NCBI RefSeq assembly: GCF_018882365.1 | Contig: NZ_JACVOP010000001.1 | Coordinates: forward strand, 186,001-250,000 | From: Polynucleobacter sp. 71A-WALBACH | Lineage (GTDB): Bacteria; Pseudomonadota; Gammaproteobacteria; Burkholderiales; Burkholderiaceae | Reading direction: 5' to 3' | Length of the DNA stretch: 64,000 bases | Part shown: one piece after another, positions 17,702 to 26,387 of the stretch | How the letters are laid out: each line of letters starts with the position of its first letter | Numbering within the stretch: position 1 is the first letter of the stretch | Made by a program: the position numbers and the translations under genes | The notes under the pieces: model-generated | What the model was told of the DNA's origin: nothing | The model's input: only the letters and a program-made list of their open reading frames with translations | Database searches by the model: none

Positions 17702-18904
17702 CTACCAGTTAGGCTCACGATCGGGAGTTGAAGAAATGCGGTGAATACTCAAATCCGCACCGTCATACTCTTCTTCATGGGACATCCGAATGCCAAGAAT
17801 CGCCTTTAACAGTCCATAGACCACAAAACCGCTGATGAAGGCAATCGCAACTCCCAGACCGCTTCCAATCAACTGACCCAGGAAAGTTACGCCGCCAATA
17901 CCACCCAATGCTTTTGTCCCAAAGATGCCTGCGGCCAAGCCACCCCATAAACCACACAGACCATGTAGAGGCCATACACCCAAAACATCGTCAATCTTCC
18001 AGCGGTTTTGTACCAAAGTAAACATATACACAAAGAGAGCGCCAGCAATTACGCCAACCACTAAAGCGCCCATGGGATGCATTAAATCCGAGCCCGCGCA
18101 AACTGCCACTAAGCCAGCCAAAGGGCCGTTATAGGTAAAGCCTGGATCGTTGCGCCCAATGACCCATGCAGCCAAAGTACCGCCAACCATTGCCATTAAG
18201 GAATTCATCGCTACTAGGCCGCTGACCTTGTCGATAGTCTGCGCACTCATGACGTTAAATCCAAACCAACCTACCGCCAAAATCCATGCGCCTAATGCCA
18301 AGAACGGAATGCTTGAGGGTGGATGCGCTGCGACGTTGCCATCCTTGGTGTAACGACCGCGACGTGCGCCCAGAAGAATCACTGCGGGCAAAGCGATCCA
18401 GCCGCCTACAGCATGCACCACAACGGATCCAGCAAAGTCATGAAACTCTTCACCAGTAAGAGACTTGATCCATGCCTGAATGCCGTAATGCTGATTCCAA
18501 GCAATGCCCTCAAAGAAAGGGTAAATGAAGCCAACCAAAATAAAGGTAGCAATTAATTGGGGATTGAACTTCGCACGCTCAGCGATACCGCCAGAGATGA
18601 TGGCCGGAATAGCAGCAGCAAAGGTGAGTAAGAAAAAGAATTTGACTAATTCATAGCCATTTTTTTCTGCCAGCAACTCAGCGCCAGAGAAAAAGTCAAC
18701 GCCATAAGCAATGCTGTAGCCAATAAAGAAATAAGCAATGGTTGAGACTGCAAAATCGACCAAGATTTTGACTAAAGCATTAACTTGATTCTTTTTGCGA
18801 ACAGTGCCAAGCTCAAGAAACGCGAACCCCGCATGCATAGCCAGAACCATGATGGCGCCGAGCAAAATAAATAAGACATCGCTGCCTGATTTCAAAGTTT
18901 CCAC
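17702..18904 (-). CDS. amt: Ammonium transporter (Amt/Rh family)
   Basis: 400 residues, eleven predicted helices. The twin pore histidines are H164 (VVVHAVGGW) and H314 (WPLHGLCGLWGG). The aromatic gate region FFEGIAWNQ and the C-terminal regulatory tail (HEEEYDGADLSIHRI) that contacts GlnK are present. It lacks the cleavable signal of E. coli AmtB. The start is GTG, backed by a strong GGGGGAG ribosome site 8-9 nt upstream; no ATG fits. glnK, the usual partner, is absent here. A 17-bp NtrC-like dyad lies about 64-80 nt upstream, suggesting nitrogen control. Confidence 0.95.
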   Translation of the reverse strand: METLKSGSDVLFILLGAIMVLAMHAGFAFLELGTVRKKNQVNALVKILVDFAVSTIAYFFIGYSIAYGVDFFSGAELLAEKNGYELVKFFFLLTFAAAIPAIISGGIAERAKFNPQLIATFILVGFIYPFFEGIAWNQHYGIQAWIKSLTGEEFHDFAGSVVVHAVGGWIALPAVILLGARRGRYTKDGNVAAHPPSSIPFLALGAWILAVGWFGFNVMSAQTIDKVSGLVAMNSLMAMVGGTLAAWVIGRNDPGFTYNGPLAGLVAVCAGSDLMHPMGALVVGVIAGALFVYMFTLVQNRWKIDDVLGVWPLHGLCGLWGGLAAGIFGTKALGGIGGVTFLGQLIGSGLGVAIAFISGFVVYGLLKAILGIRMSHEEEYDGADLSIHRISSTPDREPNW

Positions 18905-18967
18905 CGAAATACTCCCCCTGTTTTTTGCATCATTATGGGGAATTCAGAGACCGAATTTGGGCATTAA

Positions 18968-18984
18968 TGCACTCATTTAGTGCA
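18968..18984. promoter_or_regulatory. NtrC-like operator upstream of amt
   Basis: TGCAC-N7-GTGCA, a perfect 17-bp dyad of the NtrC-binding type. It lies between the divergent amt (64 nt from its GTG) and the Rap1a-like gene (58 nt from its ATG). No sigma-54 element (GG-N10-GC) could be found downstream toward amt. A CATAAT -10-like hexamer at 18932-18937 on the minus strand suggests a sigma-70 promoter. A second palindrome (GCATTAATGC, 18961-18970) abuts it. Confidence 0.6.
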
Positions 18985-19041
18985 ATTTAGCGTCCTGAAT
19001 ATGGTTTATTATCGAATTTACACACACCCAAGGGAGAACCC

Positions 19042-19404
19042 ATGAAAAAAGTTTTAGTTCTATTGGCCACTTTAGGCGCATTTTCTGGCTTAGTACAAGC
19101 TCAAGAAAAAGTTCAGGTACTAAGTACTCAAGAGCTCGTGAATGTTTGTAAATTACCAGCTAGTCCAGAATCCCGTAGCTTCTGCGTTGGTTATTCGACT
19201 GGTATTTATGACACTTACTTAGCTACTCGTCACCCACAACGCGCAAAACCTTATATTTGCGTAAAACAACCAGCCCCTTCACGCGATGAAGTAATTGGTG
19301 AGTTTGTGAAATTTGGACAAGCTAATCAACAGGTTTTGGATAAGCCTGCTGCGGGTGTGTTCTTGGGTTTCTTGGCGTCACGTTTTCCTTGCGCCAGAAA
19401 ATAA
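19042..19404 (+). CDS. Secreted Rap1a/Tai-like immunity-family protein
   Basis: 120 residues. A signal peptide of about 20 residues ends VQA and is followed by a 100-residue mature domain with four cysteines (C36, C48, C73, C117), probably two disulfides in the periplasm. The arrangement C-x11-C-x-G-Y-x-x-G, then a central I-C, then A-x-x-F-L-A-S-R-F-P-C fits the Rap1a/Tai family, whose founders neutralise type VI secretion peptidoglycan amidases. No effector or secretion gene is nearby, so a housekeeping role is equally possible. A strong GGGAG site precedes the ATG. It is followed after 50 nt by a lipoprotein gene. Confidence 0.7.
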   Translation: MKKVLVLLATLGAFSGLVQAQEKVQVLSTQELVNVCKLPASPESRSFCVGYSTGIYDTYLATRHPQRAKPYICVKQPAPSRDEVIGEFVKFGQANQQVLDKPAAGVFLGFLASRFPCARK

Positions 19405-19454
19405 TTCAAGACATTTAGTTAATTCAATATTTAAAGACATAAGGAACAGTTGAT

Positions 19455-19742
19455 ATGAAAAAAATTATCGCTATTACCGCAGCAACTCTAGCAATCGCAG
19501 GTTGCTCCAATATGAGCAACACTGAGCAACGCACCTTATCTGGTGCCGGTATCGGCGCTGCTGCTGGTGCAGTTGGCACTGCTATTTTCCACGGCAACCC
19601 AATTTGGGGTGCAGTAGGTGGTGCAGCAGTAGGTGCAGCATCTGGCTACGTATACGATGCATACAAAAAAGAGCAAGCCTCCGAGTACAACTCTGGTTAC
19701 AACGCTGGAAAAAATAATCAGCCAGCTAAAGCTCCTCAGTAA
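19455..19742 (+). CDS. Glycine-zipper lipoprotein (YMGG/OmpA-Gly-zip type)
   Basis: 95 residues. A lipoprotein signal has lipobox I-A-G-C17, giving a lipidated Cys and, with Ser at +2, likely outer-membrane sorting. Residues 30-66 form a glycine-zipper hairpin (GAGIGAAAGAVGTAI, then GAVGGAAVGAASGYVYD), probably membrane-associated. The tail is hydrophilic (QASEYNSGYNAGKNNQ). Function is unknown; relatives include SlyB-like and YMGG-domain envelope proteins. AAGGA precedes the ATG. It ends at the terminator 19786-19824. Confidence 0.85.
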   Translation: MKKIIAITAATLAIAGCSNMSNTEQRTLSGAGIGAAAGAVGTAIFHGNPIWGAVGGAAVGAASGYVYDAYKKEQASEYNSGYNAGKNNQPAKAPQ

Positions 19743-19785
19743 AAATCAACATGACAAGCTAGATTGAGTTCTAGTTGTAGCAAAC

Positions 19786-19824
19786 AAAAAACCCGACCTG
19801 CGCAATGCAAGTCGGGTTTTTCTT
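19786..19824. terminator. Terminator between the glycine-zipper gene and htpG
   Basis: A perfect 11-bp stem (AAAAACCCGAC and its complement) encloses a 13-nt loop and is followed by a T run on plus; the A run on the left serves the minus strand. It lies between convergent genes and can act in both directions. Confidence 0.85.
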
Positions 19825-19849
19825 TGGATGCCTTTGAGAGCTTTTCTGA

Positions 19850-21751
19850 TTATGAAAGCAATAGCTGATTAACTCGCTTTACATAAGCGGCTGGATCATT
19901 TAATTGACCGCCTTCAGCCAAGAGGGCCTGATCAAACAAGACCTGAGTCCACTCGTCAAAATGCTGGTCATCTGACTTCAGCTTGAGCAGCAAAGGATGC
20001 TCTGGATTAATTTCTAGAATAGGCTTGGTATCAGGAGCTTGCTGGCCAGCAGCCTTTAACATGCGTAATAAATTTCCAGAAAGTTCATTCTCATCAGAGA
20101 CTAAGCATGCTGGGGAGTCGGTTAGACGGAAGGTCACACGAACATCCTTCACTTTCTCCTCTAAAGCCGACTTCATGCGATCGAGTAAGTCCTTGAAGTT
20201 CTTCTCGGTTTCTTCATGCTCTTTCTTTTCCTTTTCATCACTTAAGCTACCAAGATCAAGTCCACCTTTGGCTACTGAGGTCATATGCTTGCCATCAAAC
20301 TCGGTAAAGAAAGAAAGCATCCATTCATCAACTCGATCAGAGAGTAATAACACCTCGACACCCTTCTTGCGGAAGATTTCTAAATGCGGGCTGTTTTTAG
20401 CAGCATTAAAAGTATCGCCAGTCACGTAATAAATCTTGTCCTGACCCTCTTTCATACGCGAAACGTATTCAGCCAAGGAAACCGTTTGCTCTGCAGAATC
20501 GGAATGCGTACTTGCAAAGCGTAAGAGCTTTAAGATGCGCTCTTGATTTGGCTGATCCTCACCCACACCCTCTTTGAGTACTTGCCCAAATTGAGTCCAG
20601 AAGGTGCGGTACTTTTCTTTCTTAGCCTCGTCATCGCTATTAGCGAGATCCTCCAACATGCTCAGCACACGCTTAGTGGAGCTTTCGCGAATGATTTTGA
20701 CATCCCGCGATTCCTGCAAAATTTCACGGGAGACATTTAATGGCAAATCCGTCGAGTCAATAACTCCCGTAACAAATCGCAAATACATCGGCACTAATTG
20801 CTCAGCATCATCCATGATGAATACCCGCTTCACGTACAGCTTAATGCCGCCCCGCTTATTGCGATCCCACAAATCAAACGGTGCACGTGCAGGCACATAC
20901 AGAAGTTGTGTAAATTCACTGCGCCCTTCTACCCGATTGAGGGAGTAGCACAAGGGATTTTCGTAGTCATGTGACAGGTGCTTATAAAATTCGTCATACT
21001 GCTCTTCAGTAATCTCCGACTTGGCACGCGCCCACAAAGCACTCGATTGATTAATACTTTCGAGCTCATCTTTAATGACTTGCTCTTTTTTATCCGCATC
21101 CCATTCTTCTTTATTCATCTGAATAGGTAAGGAGATATGATCAGAGTATTTACGAATAATTGATTTGAGCTTATGAGTGGAAAGGAAGTCATCCTCGCCT
21201 TCACGCAGATGCATCGTGATCGATGTACCACGCTGAGGGCGATCAATACTTTCCACTGTGAATTCTCCCGAGCCATCAGACTCCCAACGAACACCATCGG
21301 TCGCTGGTAGACCAGCTCGACGAGTCTCAACAGTAATGCGATCAGCCACAATAAAAGCCGAGTAGAAACCCACTCCAAACTGGCCAATCAGAGCAGCATC
21401 TTTTTGCTGATCACCAGAGAGTTTAGAGAAAAATTCTTTAGTACCAGACCGCGCAATAGTTCCTAAATTAGAAATCACTTCCTCACGACTCATACCAATT
21501 CCGTTATCGGAAATCGTCACAGTTCTAGCGGCTTTATCAAAATTGACTTTAATCTTGAGATCAGGGTCATCGCCATACCAGTCGGGATGCTCGATTCCCT
21601 CAAAGCGGAGCTTGTCAGAAGCGTCAGACGCATTCGAGATCAACTCACGGAGAAAAATTTCCTTGTTGGAATACAAGGAATGAATCATTAGTTGTAAAAG
21701 TTGCTTTACTTCAGCCTGAAAGCCTAAGGTCTCTTTGCTAGCTACAGTCAT
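19850..21751 (-). CDS. htpG: Chaperone HtpG (bacterial Hsp90)
   Basis: 633 residues from [19 protein letters not shown], the usual HtpG opening. It is an ATP-driven homodimeric chaperone that remodels client proteins in the cytosol. The GHKL ATPase motifs are clear: [11 protein letters not shown] (motif I), DNGIGMS (motif II), [11 protein letters not shown] (motif III lid). Middle and C-terminal dimerisation domains are complete. A 12-codon extension to an earlier ATG exists, but AGAGGG about 9 nt before the chosen ATG and family alignment favour the shorter form. I see no clear sigma-32 promoter in the short space before the rhodanese gene. Confidence 0.96.
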   Translation of the reverse strand: MTVASKETLGFQAEVKQLLQLMIHSLYSNKEIFLRELISNASDASDKLRFEGIEHPDWYGDDPDLKIKVNFDKAARTVTISDNGIGMSREEVISNLGTIARSGTKEFFSKLSGDQQKDAALIGQFGVGFYSAFIVADRITVETRRAGLPATDGVRWESDGSGEFTVESIDRPQRGTSITMHLREGEDDFLSTHKLKSIIRKYSDHISLPIQMNKEEWDADKKEQVIKDELESINQSSALWARAKSEITEEQYDEFYKHLSHDYENPLCYSLNRVEGRSEFTQLLYVPARAPFDLWDRNKRGGIKLYVKRVFIMDDAEQLVPMYLRFVTGVIDSTDLPLNVSREILQESRDVKIIRESSTKRVLSMLEDLANSDDEAKKEKYRTFWTQFGQVLKEGVGEDQPNQERILKLLRFASTHSDSAEQTVSLAEYVSRMKEGQDKIYYVTGDTFNAAKNSPHLEIFRKKGVEVLLLSDRVDEWMLSFFTEFDGKHMTSVAKGGLDLGSLSDEKEKKEHEETEKNFKDLLDRMKSALEEKVKDVRVTFRLTDSPACLVSDENELSGNLLRMLKAAGQQAPDTKPILEINPEHPLLLKLKSDDQHFDEWTQVLFDQALLAEGGQLNDPAAYVKRVNQLLLS

Positions 21752-21834
21752 ACGAATACCCTCTTGATCAATGAACATAACCTCCAATACATGGGGGCTA
21801 TTTAATGCATTTCAAGATCTCTGAAGCCAGAAAT

Positions 21835-22245
21835 TTAGCCTGGGTGCGACTTTGAATGCTTTTCCGCTACCGGCAATTCAGCCTTTTTCCACGCACTAAA
21901 TCCACCCTCTAAATGGCAAACTCCAGGCACCCCCATTTTTTGAAGGGTTTCTGTTGCCAGGGCCGAGCGCCATGCGGATGCGCAGTAGAGCAACAAACGC
22001 TTATCTTCACCAAAAACCGGCTTGTAATAAGGGCTGTCAGGATCAACCCAAAACTCCAGCATGCCACGGGGTGCATGTATTGCGTTTGGAATCATGCCAT
22101 CACGCTCCAACTCCCTCACATCCCGAATATCGACAAAAATGGTGTTTTCATCACCCAGGAGTTTTTGCGCTTGGTCTAATGAAATAGTCTCAATTTGAAC
22201 CATCGCATTTGCGATTAACTCCTGATAACCCAGTTTCAGTTTCAT
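21835..22245 (-). CDS. Rhodanese-like domain protein
   Basis: 136 residues, a single rhodanese domain, cytosolic. The active-site loop is C88-A-S-A-W-R-S, a functional-looking six-residue loop with catalytic Cys. FVDIRDVRELERDGMIPNAIHAPRGMLEF is the typical CH2A region. Such proteins handle persulfide sulfur. Two ATGs lie six nt apart; AGGAG directly abuts the first and is spaced six nt from the second, so translation most likely begins at the second (22245). It is followed on the same strand by htpG after 83 nt. Confidence 0.87.
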   Translation of the reverse strand: MKLKLGYQELIANAMVQIETISLDQAQKLLGDENTIFVDIRDVRELERDGMIPNAIHAPRGMLEFWVDPDSPYYKPVFGEDKRLLLYCASAWRSALATETLQKMGVPGVCHLEGGFSAWKKAELPVAEKHSKSHPG

Positions 22246-22326
22246 CAACATCTCCTAAATTGCCAATACTTTTACTGAATTAGCTTTATACCTATTCTGA
22301 CAGGCTTGCCCTGATAATATGTCTGC

Positions 22327-23589
22327 ATGAACTTTACCCCTACAGAGCTTGGCGCTAGTATTATTTTTGCCATCGCAGTACTGCATACTTTTTGTACCTC
22401 CTATTTTGAAGCGCTCGCTAAAAAATCTCCAAGACATGCTGGTTTATGGCATCTATTAGGTGAAGTAGAAATCGTCTTTGGATTTTGGGCGGCCATCCTG
22501 ATTATTTTTATGTGGCTTGCAAACGATCTAGCGACAGCCAAAGATTTTGCAAACAAACGTAATTTCACAGAACCACTATTTGTATTTGCCATCATGGTTG
22601 TGGCTGGTAGTAAACCGATTCTGCATATTGCAACCCAGCTTCTCTACAAACTCGGCAAGTTCATCCAATTGGTCTTGCGTACCAAGCAAACACCGACTCT
22701 ATATTTCTTAACCCTGAGCATCACTCCCTTACTGGGCTCACTCATTACTGAGCCTGCAGCAATGACGCTGGCAGCATTCTTATTGCGAGACCTAGTCTAT
22801 CGCCACAAATGCTCTACCTCTCTTCTCTATGGGACCTTGGGCGTGTTGTTCGTCAATATCTCGGTTGGTGGCACGCTGACTAATTTTGCCGCGCCCCCCG
22901 TACTGATGGTGGCCTCTACTTGGGGCTGGGATACTCCATTCATGTTTGCCAACTTTGGCCTTGAGGCAACGATTGCGATTTTTATCAATGCAACGATTGC
23001 GACACTACTCTTTCATAAACAATTAATTGAGCCCACCAGCAAATCTGATCAGACTCGCATTCCACTAACGATTACCGCGATTCATCTACTCTTTTTGTTA
23101 GGTATCGTGGGATTTGCGCATGACCCAGTGATTTTTATGTGGCTGCTACTCTTCTTTATTGGCTACACCACCGCTTATCCAAAACATCAGAGCCCGTTAA
23201 TTCTGCGTGAAGCTTTGCTAGTCGGATTCTTCTTGGGCGGATTAGTCGTATTGGGCGGACTACAAGGGTGGTGGTTGCAACCGATCCTGGAGACTATGAG
23301 CCCCACTGCCGTGTTCTATGGCAGCTTGGCACTAACAGCGATTACCGACAATGCGGCGCTCACGTATTTGGGCTCGCTAGTACAAGGCACCTCTCCAGAA
23401 TTTAAGCTGGCTTTGGTTGGCGGTGCAGTTGCTGGCGGCGGCTTAACCGTGATCGCCAATGCACCCAACCCAGCTGGATTGGCTATTTTGCGTAGTTACT
23501 TCCCTAATGCGGCAGTTTCTGCAGGATTGCTATTGGTAGCAGCCATTCCCCCCACCATTGTTGCGATTCTGGCACTACGCATCCTCTAA
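22327..23589 (+). CDS. Putative Na+/H+ antiporter (PF07399 family)
   Basis: 420 residues, about eleven to twelve hydrophobic helices. The family hallmarks PLLGSLITEPAAMTLAAFLLRD (about 138-159), SVGGTLTNFAAPPVLMVA and LTAITDNAALTYLGSLVQG (about 337-355) are present. The paired TEPA and TDNA acidic motifs resemble ion-binding sites of the wider ion-transporter superfamily. Substrate assignment to sodium/proton exchange comes only from family naming. It starts 82 nt from the divergent rhodanese gene. It precedes miaB by 57 nt, so read-through into the miaB operon is possible. Confidence 0.85.
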   Translation: MNFTPTELGASIIFAIAVLHTFCTSYFEALAKKSPRHAGLWHLLGEVEIVFGFWAAILIIFMWLANDLATAKDFANKRNFTEPLFVFAIMVVAGSKPILHIATQLLYKLGKFIQLVLRTKQTPTLYFLTLSITPLLGSLITEPAAMTLAAFLLRDLVYRHKCSTSLLYGTLGVLFVNISVGGTLTNFAAPPVLMVASTWGWDTPFMFANFGLEATIAIFINATIATLLFHKQLIEPTSKSDQTRIPLTITAIHLLFLLGIVGFAHDPVIFMWLLLFFIGYTTAYPKHQSPLILREALLVGFFLGGLVVLGGLQGWWLQPILETMSPTAVFYGSLALTAITDNAALTYLGSLVQGTSPEFKLALVGGAVAGGGLTVIANAPNPAGLAILRSYFPNAAVSAGLLLVAAIPPTIVAILALRIL

Positions 23590-23646
23590 ACGTCTTATCC
23601 CGTAAAATCTGAGCTTCGCCCCCAGCTATAAACCTGAGAACGGCAT

Positions 23647-25005
23647 ATGAAAAAGCTCTATATCAAAACCTTTGGCTGTCAAATGAACGAGTACGACTCG
23701 GGCAAGATGGCCGACCTCCTACATGCCAATGACGGCATGGTTATGACTGATACACCTGAAGATGCAGATGTGGTGCTTTTAAACACCTGCTCGATTCGGG
23801 AAAAAGCAGAAGATAAAGTATTTTCTGATTTAGGTCGTCTACGCGAACTCAAGAAAACCAAACCCAATTTATTGATCGGTGTTGGCGGATGTGTTGCCAG
23901 CCAGGAAGGACAACAAATTATTAGTCGGGCGCCCTATGTAGATGTGGTCTTTGGTCCACAAACACTACATCGCTTATCCGACCTGATTACACAACGTCGT
24001 GAGACTGGCAGATCCCAGGTAGACATCTCTTTTCCAGAAATTGAAAAGTTTGATCATCTCCCTGCCTCACGCCAAACTCGCGGCTCTGCTTACGTCTCCA
24101 TCATGGAAGGCTGCTCAAAGTATTGCAGCTACTGCGTAGTTCCTTACACTCGCGGCGAAGAAGTATCGCGCCCCTTCGATGATGTCTTGACTGAAGTGGC
24201 TGGTCTTGCGGGTCAAGGCGTGAAAGAGATTGTCTTGCTCGGTCAAAACGTCAATGCCTATCTTGGCAAGATGGGTGGCAGTGAAGAGATCGCAGACTTT
24301 GCATTACTGATTGAATACATCGCAGATATTCCCGGTGTTGAAAGAATTCGCTTTACTACCAGCCATCCCAAAGAATTTACACAGCGTTTAATTGATGTCT
24401 ACGCAAAAGTTCCTAAGCTAGTAAGCCATCTGCATTTGCCCGTACAGCATGCATCTGACTCTGTTTTGTCTGCGATGAAACGTGGCTATACCGCCCTGGA
24501 ATACAAGAGCATTATTCGTAAGATGCGCGCTGTGAGGCCCGACCTGACGCTCTCTAGTGACTTTATTGTTGGCTTTCCTGGTGAGACCGATGAAGACTTT
24601 GCAAAACTTCTCAAGATGGTTGAAGAGCTCAATTTTGATAACAGTTTTTGCTTCATCTTCAGCGCGCGCCCTGGTACACCTGCGGCTAACTTGAGTGATG
24701 ACACTCCTTATGAAGTCAAACTCAAGAGACTACAAACATTACTTGCCCTGGTTGAGTCACAAGCAAATCAGATCAGCAAAAATATGTTGGGTAACACCGA
24801 GCGAGTGCTCGTTGAAGGCCTAGCGAAGGATGGTGTGAACCTACAAGGTCGCGCTACGAATAATCGCGTGATTCACTTTACTGCGCCCGAAGCGGATATT
24901 GAATCGCTAATAGGTCAAATGGTAGACATCCGCATCACTGAAGTACTCAATTACACCCTCCGGGGTGATCTCATCACCGAACTCACTCCCACCCAAACTC
25001 ACTAA
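23647..25005 (+). CDS. miaB: tRNA-2-methylthio-N6-dimethylallyladenosine synthase MiaB
   Basis: 452 residues. A radical-SAM methylthiotransferase that adds a methylthio group to i6A37 in tRNAs reading UNN codons. The N-terminal UPF0004 domain has its auxiliary cluster cysteines C11, C48 and C82. The radical-SAM motif is C156-x3-C160-x2-C163 in [13 protein letters not shown]-terminal TRAM domain (about 380-445) completes the protein. It opens the conserved miaB-ybeY-corC-lnt arrangement, in which PhoH is usually found between miaB and ybeY. Here phoH is missing from that position. Confidence 0.97.
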   Translation: MKKLYIKTFGCQMNEYDSGKMADLLHANDGMVMTDTPEDADVVLLNTCSIREKAEDKVFSDLGRLRELKKTKPNLLIGVGGCVASQEGQQIISRAPYVDVVFGPQTLHRLSDLITQRRETGRSQVDISFPEIEKFDHLPASRQTRGSAYVSIMEGCSKYCSYCVVPYTRGEEVSRPFDDVLTEVAGLAGQGVKEIVLLGQNVNAYLGKMGGSEEIADFALLIEYIADIPGVERIRFTTSHPKEFTQRLIDVYAKVPKLVSHLHLPVQHASDSVLSAMKRGYTALEYKSIIRKMRAVRPDLTLSSDFIVGFPGETDEDFAKLLKMVEELNFDNSFCFIFSARPGTPAANLSDDTPYEVKLKRLQTLLALVESQANQISKNMLGNTERVLVEGLAKDGVNLQGRATNNRVIHFTAPEADIESLIGQMVDIRITEVLNYTLRGDLITELTPTQTH

Positions 25006-25006
25006 C

Positions 25007-25483
25007 ATGACGGCCAAGCAAACATCCACCTCTAAATTAGAGATTGATATTCAATTTGCTAGCGTTGCTATTGAAGACAAAGTACTGGCGATGACATCTC
25101 TAGCAGCAATTAAAAGATGGGTAAAAACTGCAGTTCAGTTAAATGGCCTCATCACCTTGCGCTTTGTTAATGCAGCTGAAGGTAAAAAACTCAATTTGGC
25201 TTTTCGCAATAAAGACAAGGCAACTAACGTACTCACCTTTCCGTATGAGCTCAGTAAAAATACTTTAGCTGCTGATATTATTTTTTGTCTTCCCGTGATT
25301 CAAAAAGAGGCTTCAGAACAAGGCAAGACTGTGAAGGCTCATCTAGCTCATCTGATTATTCATGGTTGCTTGCATGCCCAAGGCCTTGACCATGAGAGCG
25401 CTACAGAAGCGAAAAAAATGGAAGGTCGAGAAATCCGCCTGCTGCAATCCCTGGGCTATGCTAATCCCTACGCACCCATTTAA
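25007..25483 (+). CDS. ybeY: Endoribonuclease YbeY
   Basis: 158 residues. A zinc-dependent RNase for 16S rRNA 3'-end maturation and ribosome quality control. The metal motif is H119-G-C-L-H123-A-Q-G-L-D-H129, and NVLTFPYEL is the conserved strand before it. The ATG begins one nt after the miaB stop, with no obvious ribosome site, so translation is probably coupled to miaB. A longer frame overlapping miaB has no family support and is rejected. Confidence 0.94.
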   Translation: MTAKQTSTSKLEIDIQFASVAIEDKVLAMTSLAAIKRWVKTAVQLNGLITLRFVNAAEGKKLNLAFRNKDKATNVLTFPYELSKNTLAADIIFCLPVIQKEASEQGKTVKAHLAHLIIHGCLHAQGLDHESATEAKKMEGREIRLLQSLGYANPYAPI

Positions 25484-25539
25484 AGCATCTTTAACGCTTC
25501 CTTCATTGAATTTACTTATTTCTGCGATATTCTTGCTAT

Positions 25540-26379
25540 ATGCCTGACCCCAATAAATCCCTTTTAGAGCGCTTGGCTGATTTTTTAACGCCACAGCCAA
25601 CCAGCCCAGCAGAACGTCGTCAAGAACTGATTGATACCCTCAGAGAGGCTCAGACTGAGGGCTTAATTGATGCGGATGCCCTATCGATGATTGAAGGTGT
25701 ATTCCAGGTAGGTCAATTGTGTGCTCGTGATATTTTGATTCCAAGAGCTCAGATTGATTGGATTGACATCAACCTGCCTTTATCCGAAATTATTAAGAGC
25801 GTCATCACGGCAGCTCACTCACGCTTCCCTGTATTTGAAGGCACTCGCGATAACGTCATCGGCACCTTATTAGCAAAAGATTTGTTGCGGCACTCCAGCG
25901 AAAAAGATTTTCAGGTGCGTGACTGGCTTCGCCCAGCAGTCTTTATTCCTGAATCCAAGCGCTTGAGTGTTTTACTGCGTGACTTTAAAGATAACCGCAA
26001 TCATCTAGCGATTGTGGTGGATGAATACAGCGGTGTTGCTGGAGTCATTACGATTGAGGATGTACTTGAGCAAATTGTCGGCGACATTGAAGACGAGCAT
26101 GACATTGATGAAGAAGCGGATAACCTTATCTCTTTAGATAATGGCGACATTCGCGTTAAAGGAATTACTGAGCTCGAACAATTCAATGAGACCTTAGGCA
26201 CCCAATTTGATGCTGAGGGTATTGAAACAGTGGCCGGCCTAGTCATTCAGCATCTGGGTCGAGTACCTAAGATGGGTGAACTAATTGAGATCGACGGAAT
26301 TGAATTTGAGGTTCAGCGCGCTGACCCAAGACAGATACATATTCTGCTCGCACGACAACTCCCGAAAAAGTCTTCCTGA
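25540..26379 (+). CDS. corC: CorC-like protein with CBS domain pair and transporter-associated domain
   Basis: 279 residues, cytosolic. Two CBS domains (about 58-115 and 120-180) are followed by the CorC_HlyC FAD-like C-terminal domain (about 195-275). AIVVDEYSGVAGVITIEDVLEQIVGDIEDEHD is the family signature. E. coli CorC (YbeX) is linked to magnesium/cobalt efflux and ribosome metabolism; homologues lacking a membrane domain, like this one, probably regulate rather than transport. It lies between ybeY and lnt, as in E. coli ybeY-ybeX-lnt. Confidence 0.92.
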   Translation: MPDPNKSLLERLADFLTPQPTSPAERRQELIDTLREAQTEGLIDADALSMIEGVFQVGQLCARDILIPRAQIDWIDINLPLSEIIKSVITAAHSRFPVFEGTRDNVIGTLLAKDLLRHSSEKDFQVRDWLRPAVFIPESKRLSVLLRDFKDNRNHLAIVVDEYSGVAGVITIEDVLEQIVGDIEDEHDIDEEADNLISLDNGDIRVKGITELEQFNETLGTQFDAEGIETVAGLVIQHLGRVPKMGELIEIDGIEFEVQRADPRQIHILLARQLPKKSS

Positions 26380-26387
26380 GAATTACC

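Noticed and set aside
18905..18967. Sigma-54 promoter for amt
   Set aside because: No GG-N10-GC pair found in the interval on the minus strand despite the NtrC-like dyad.
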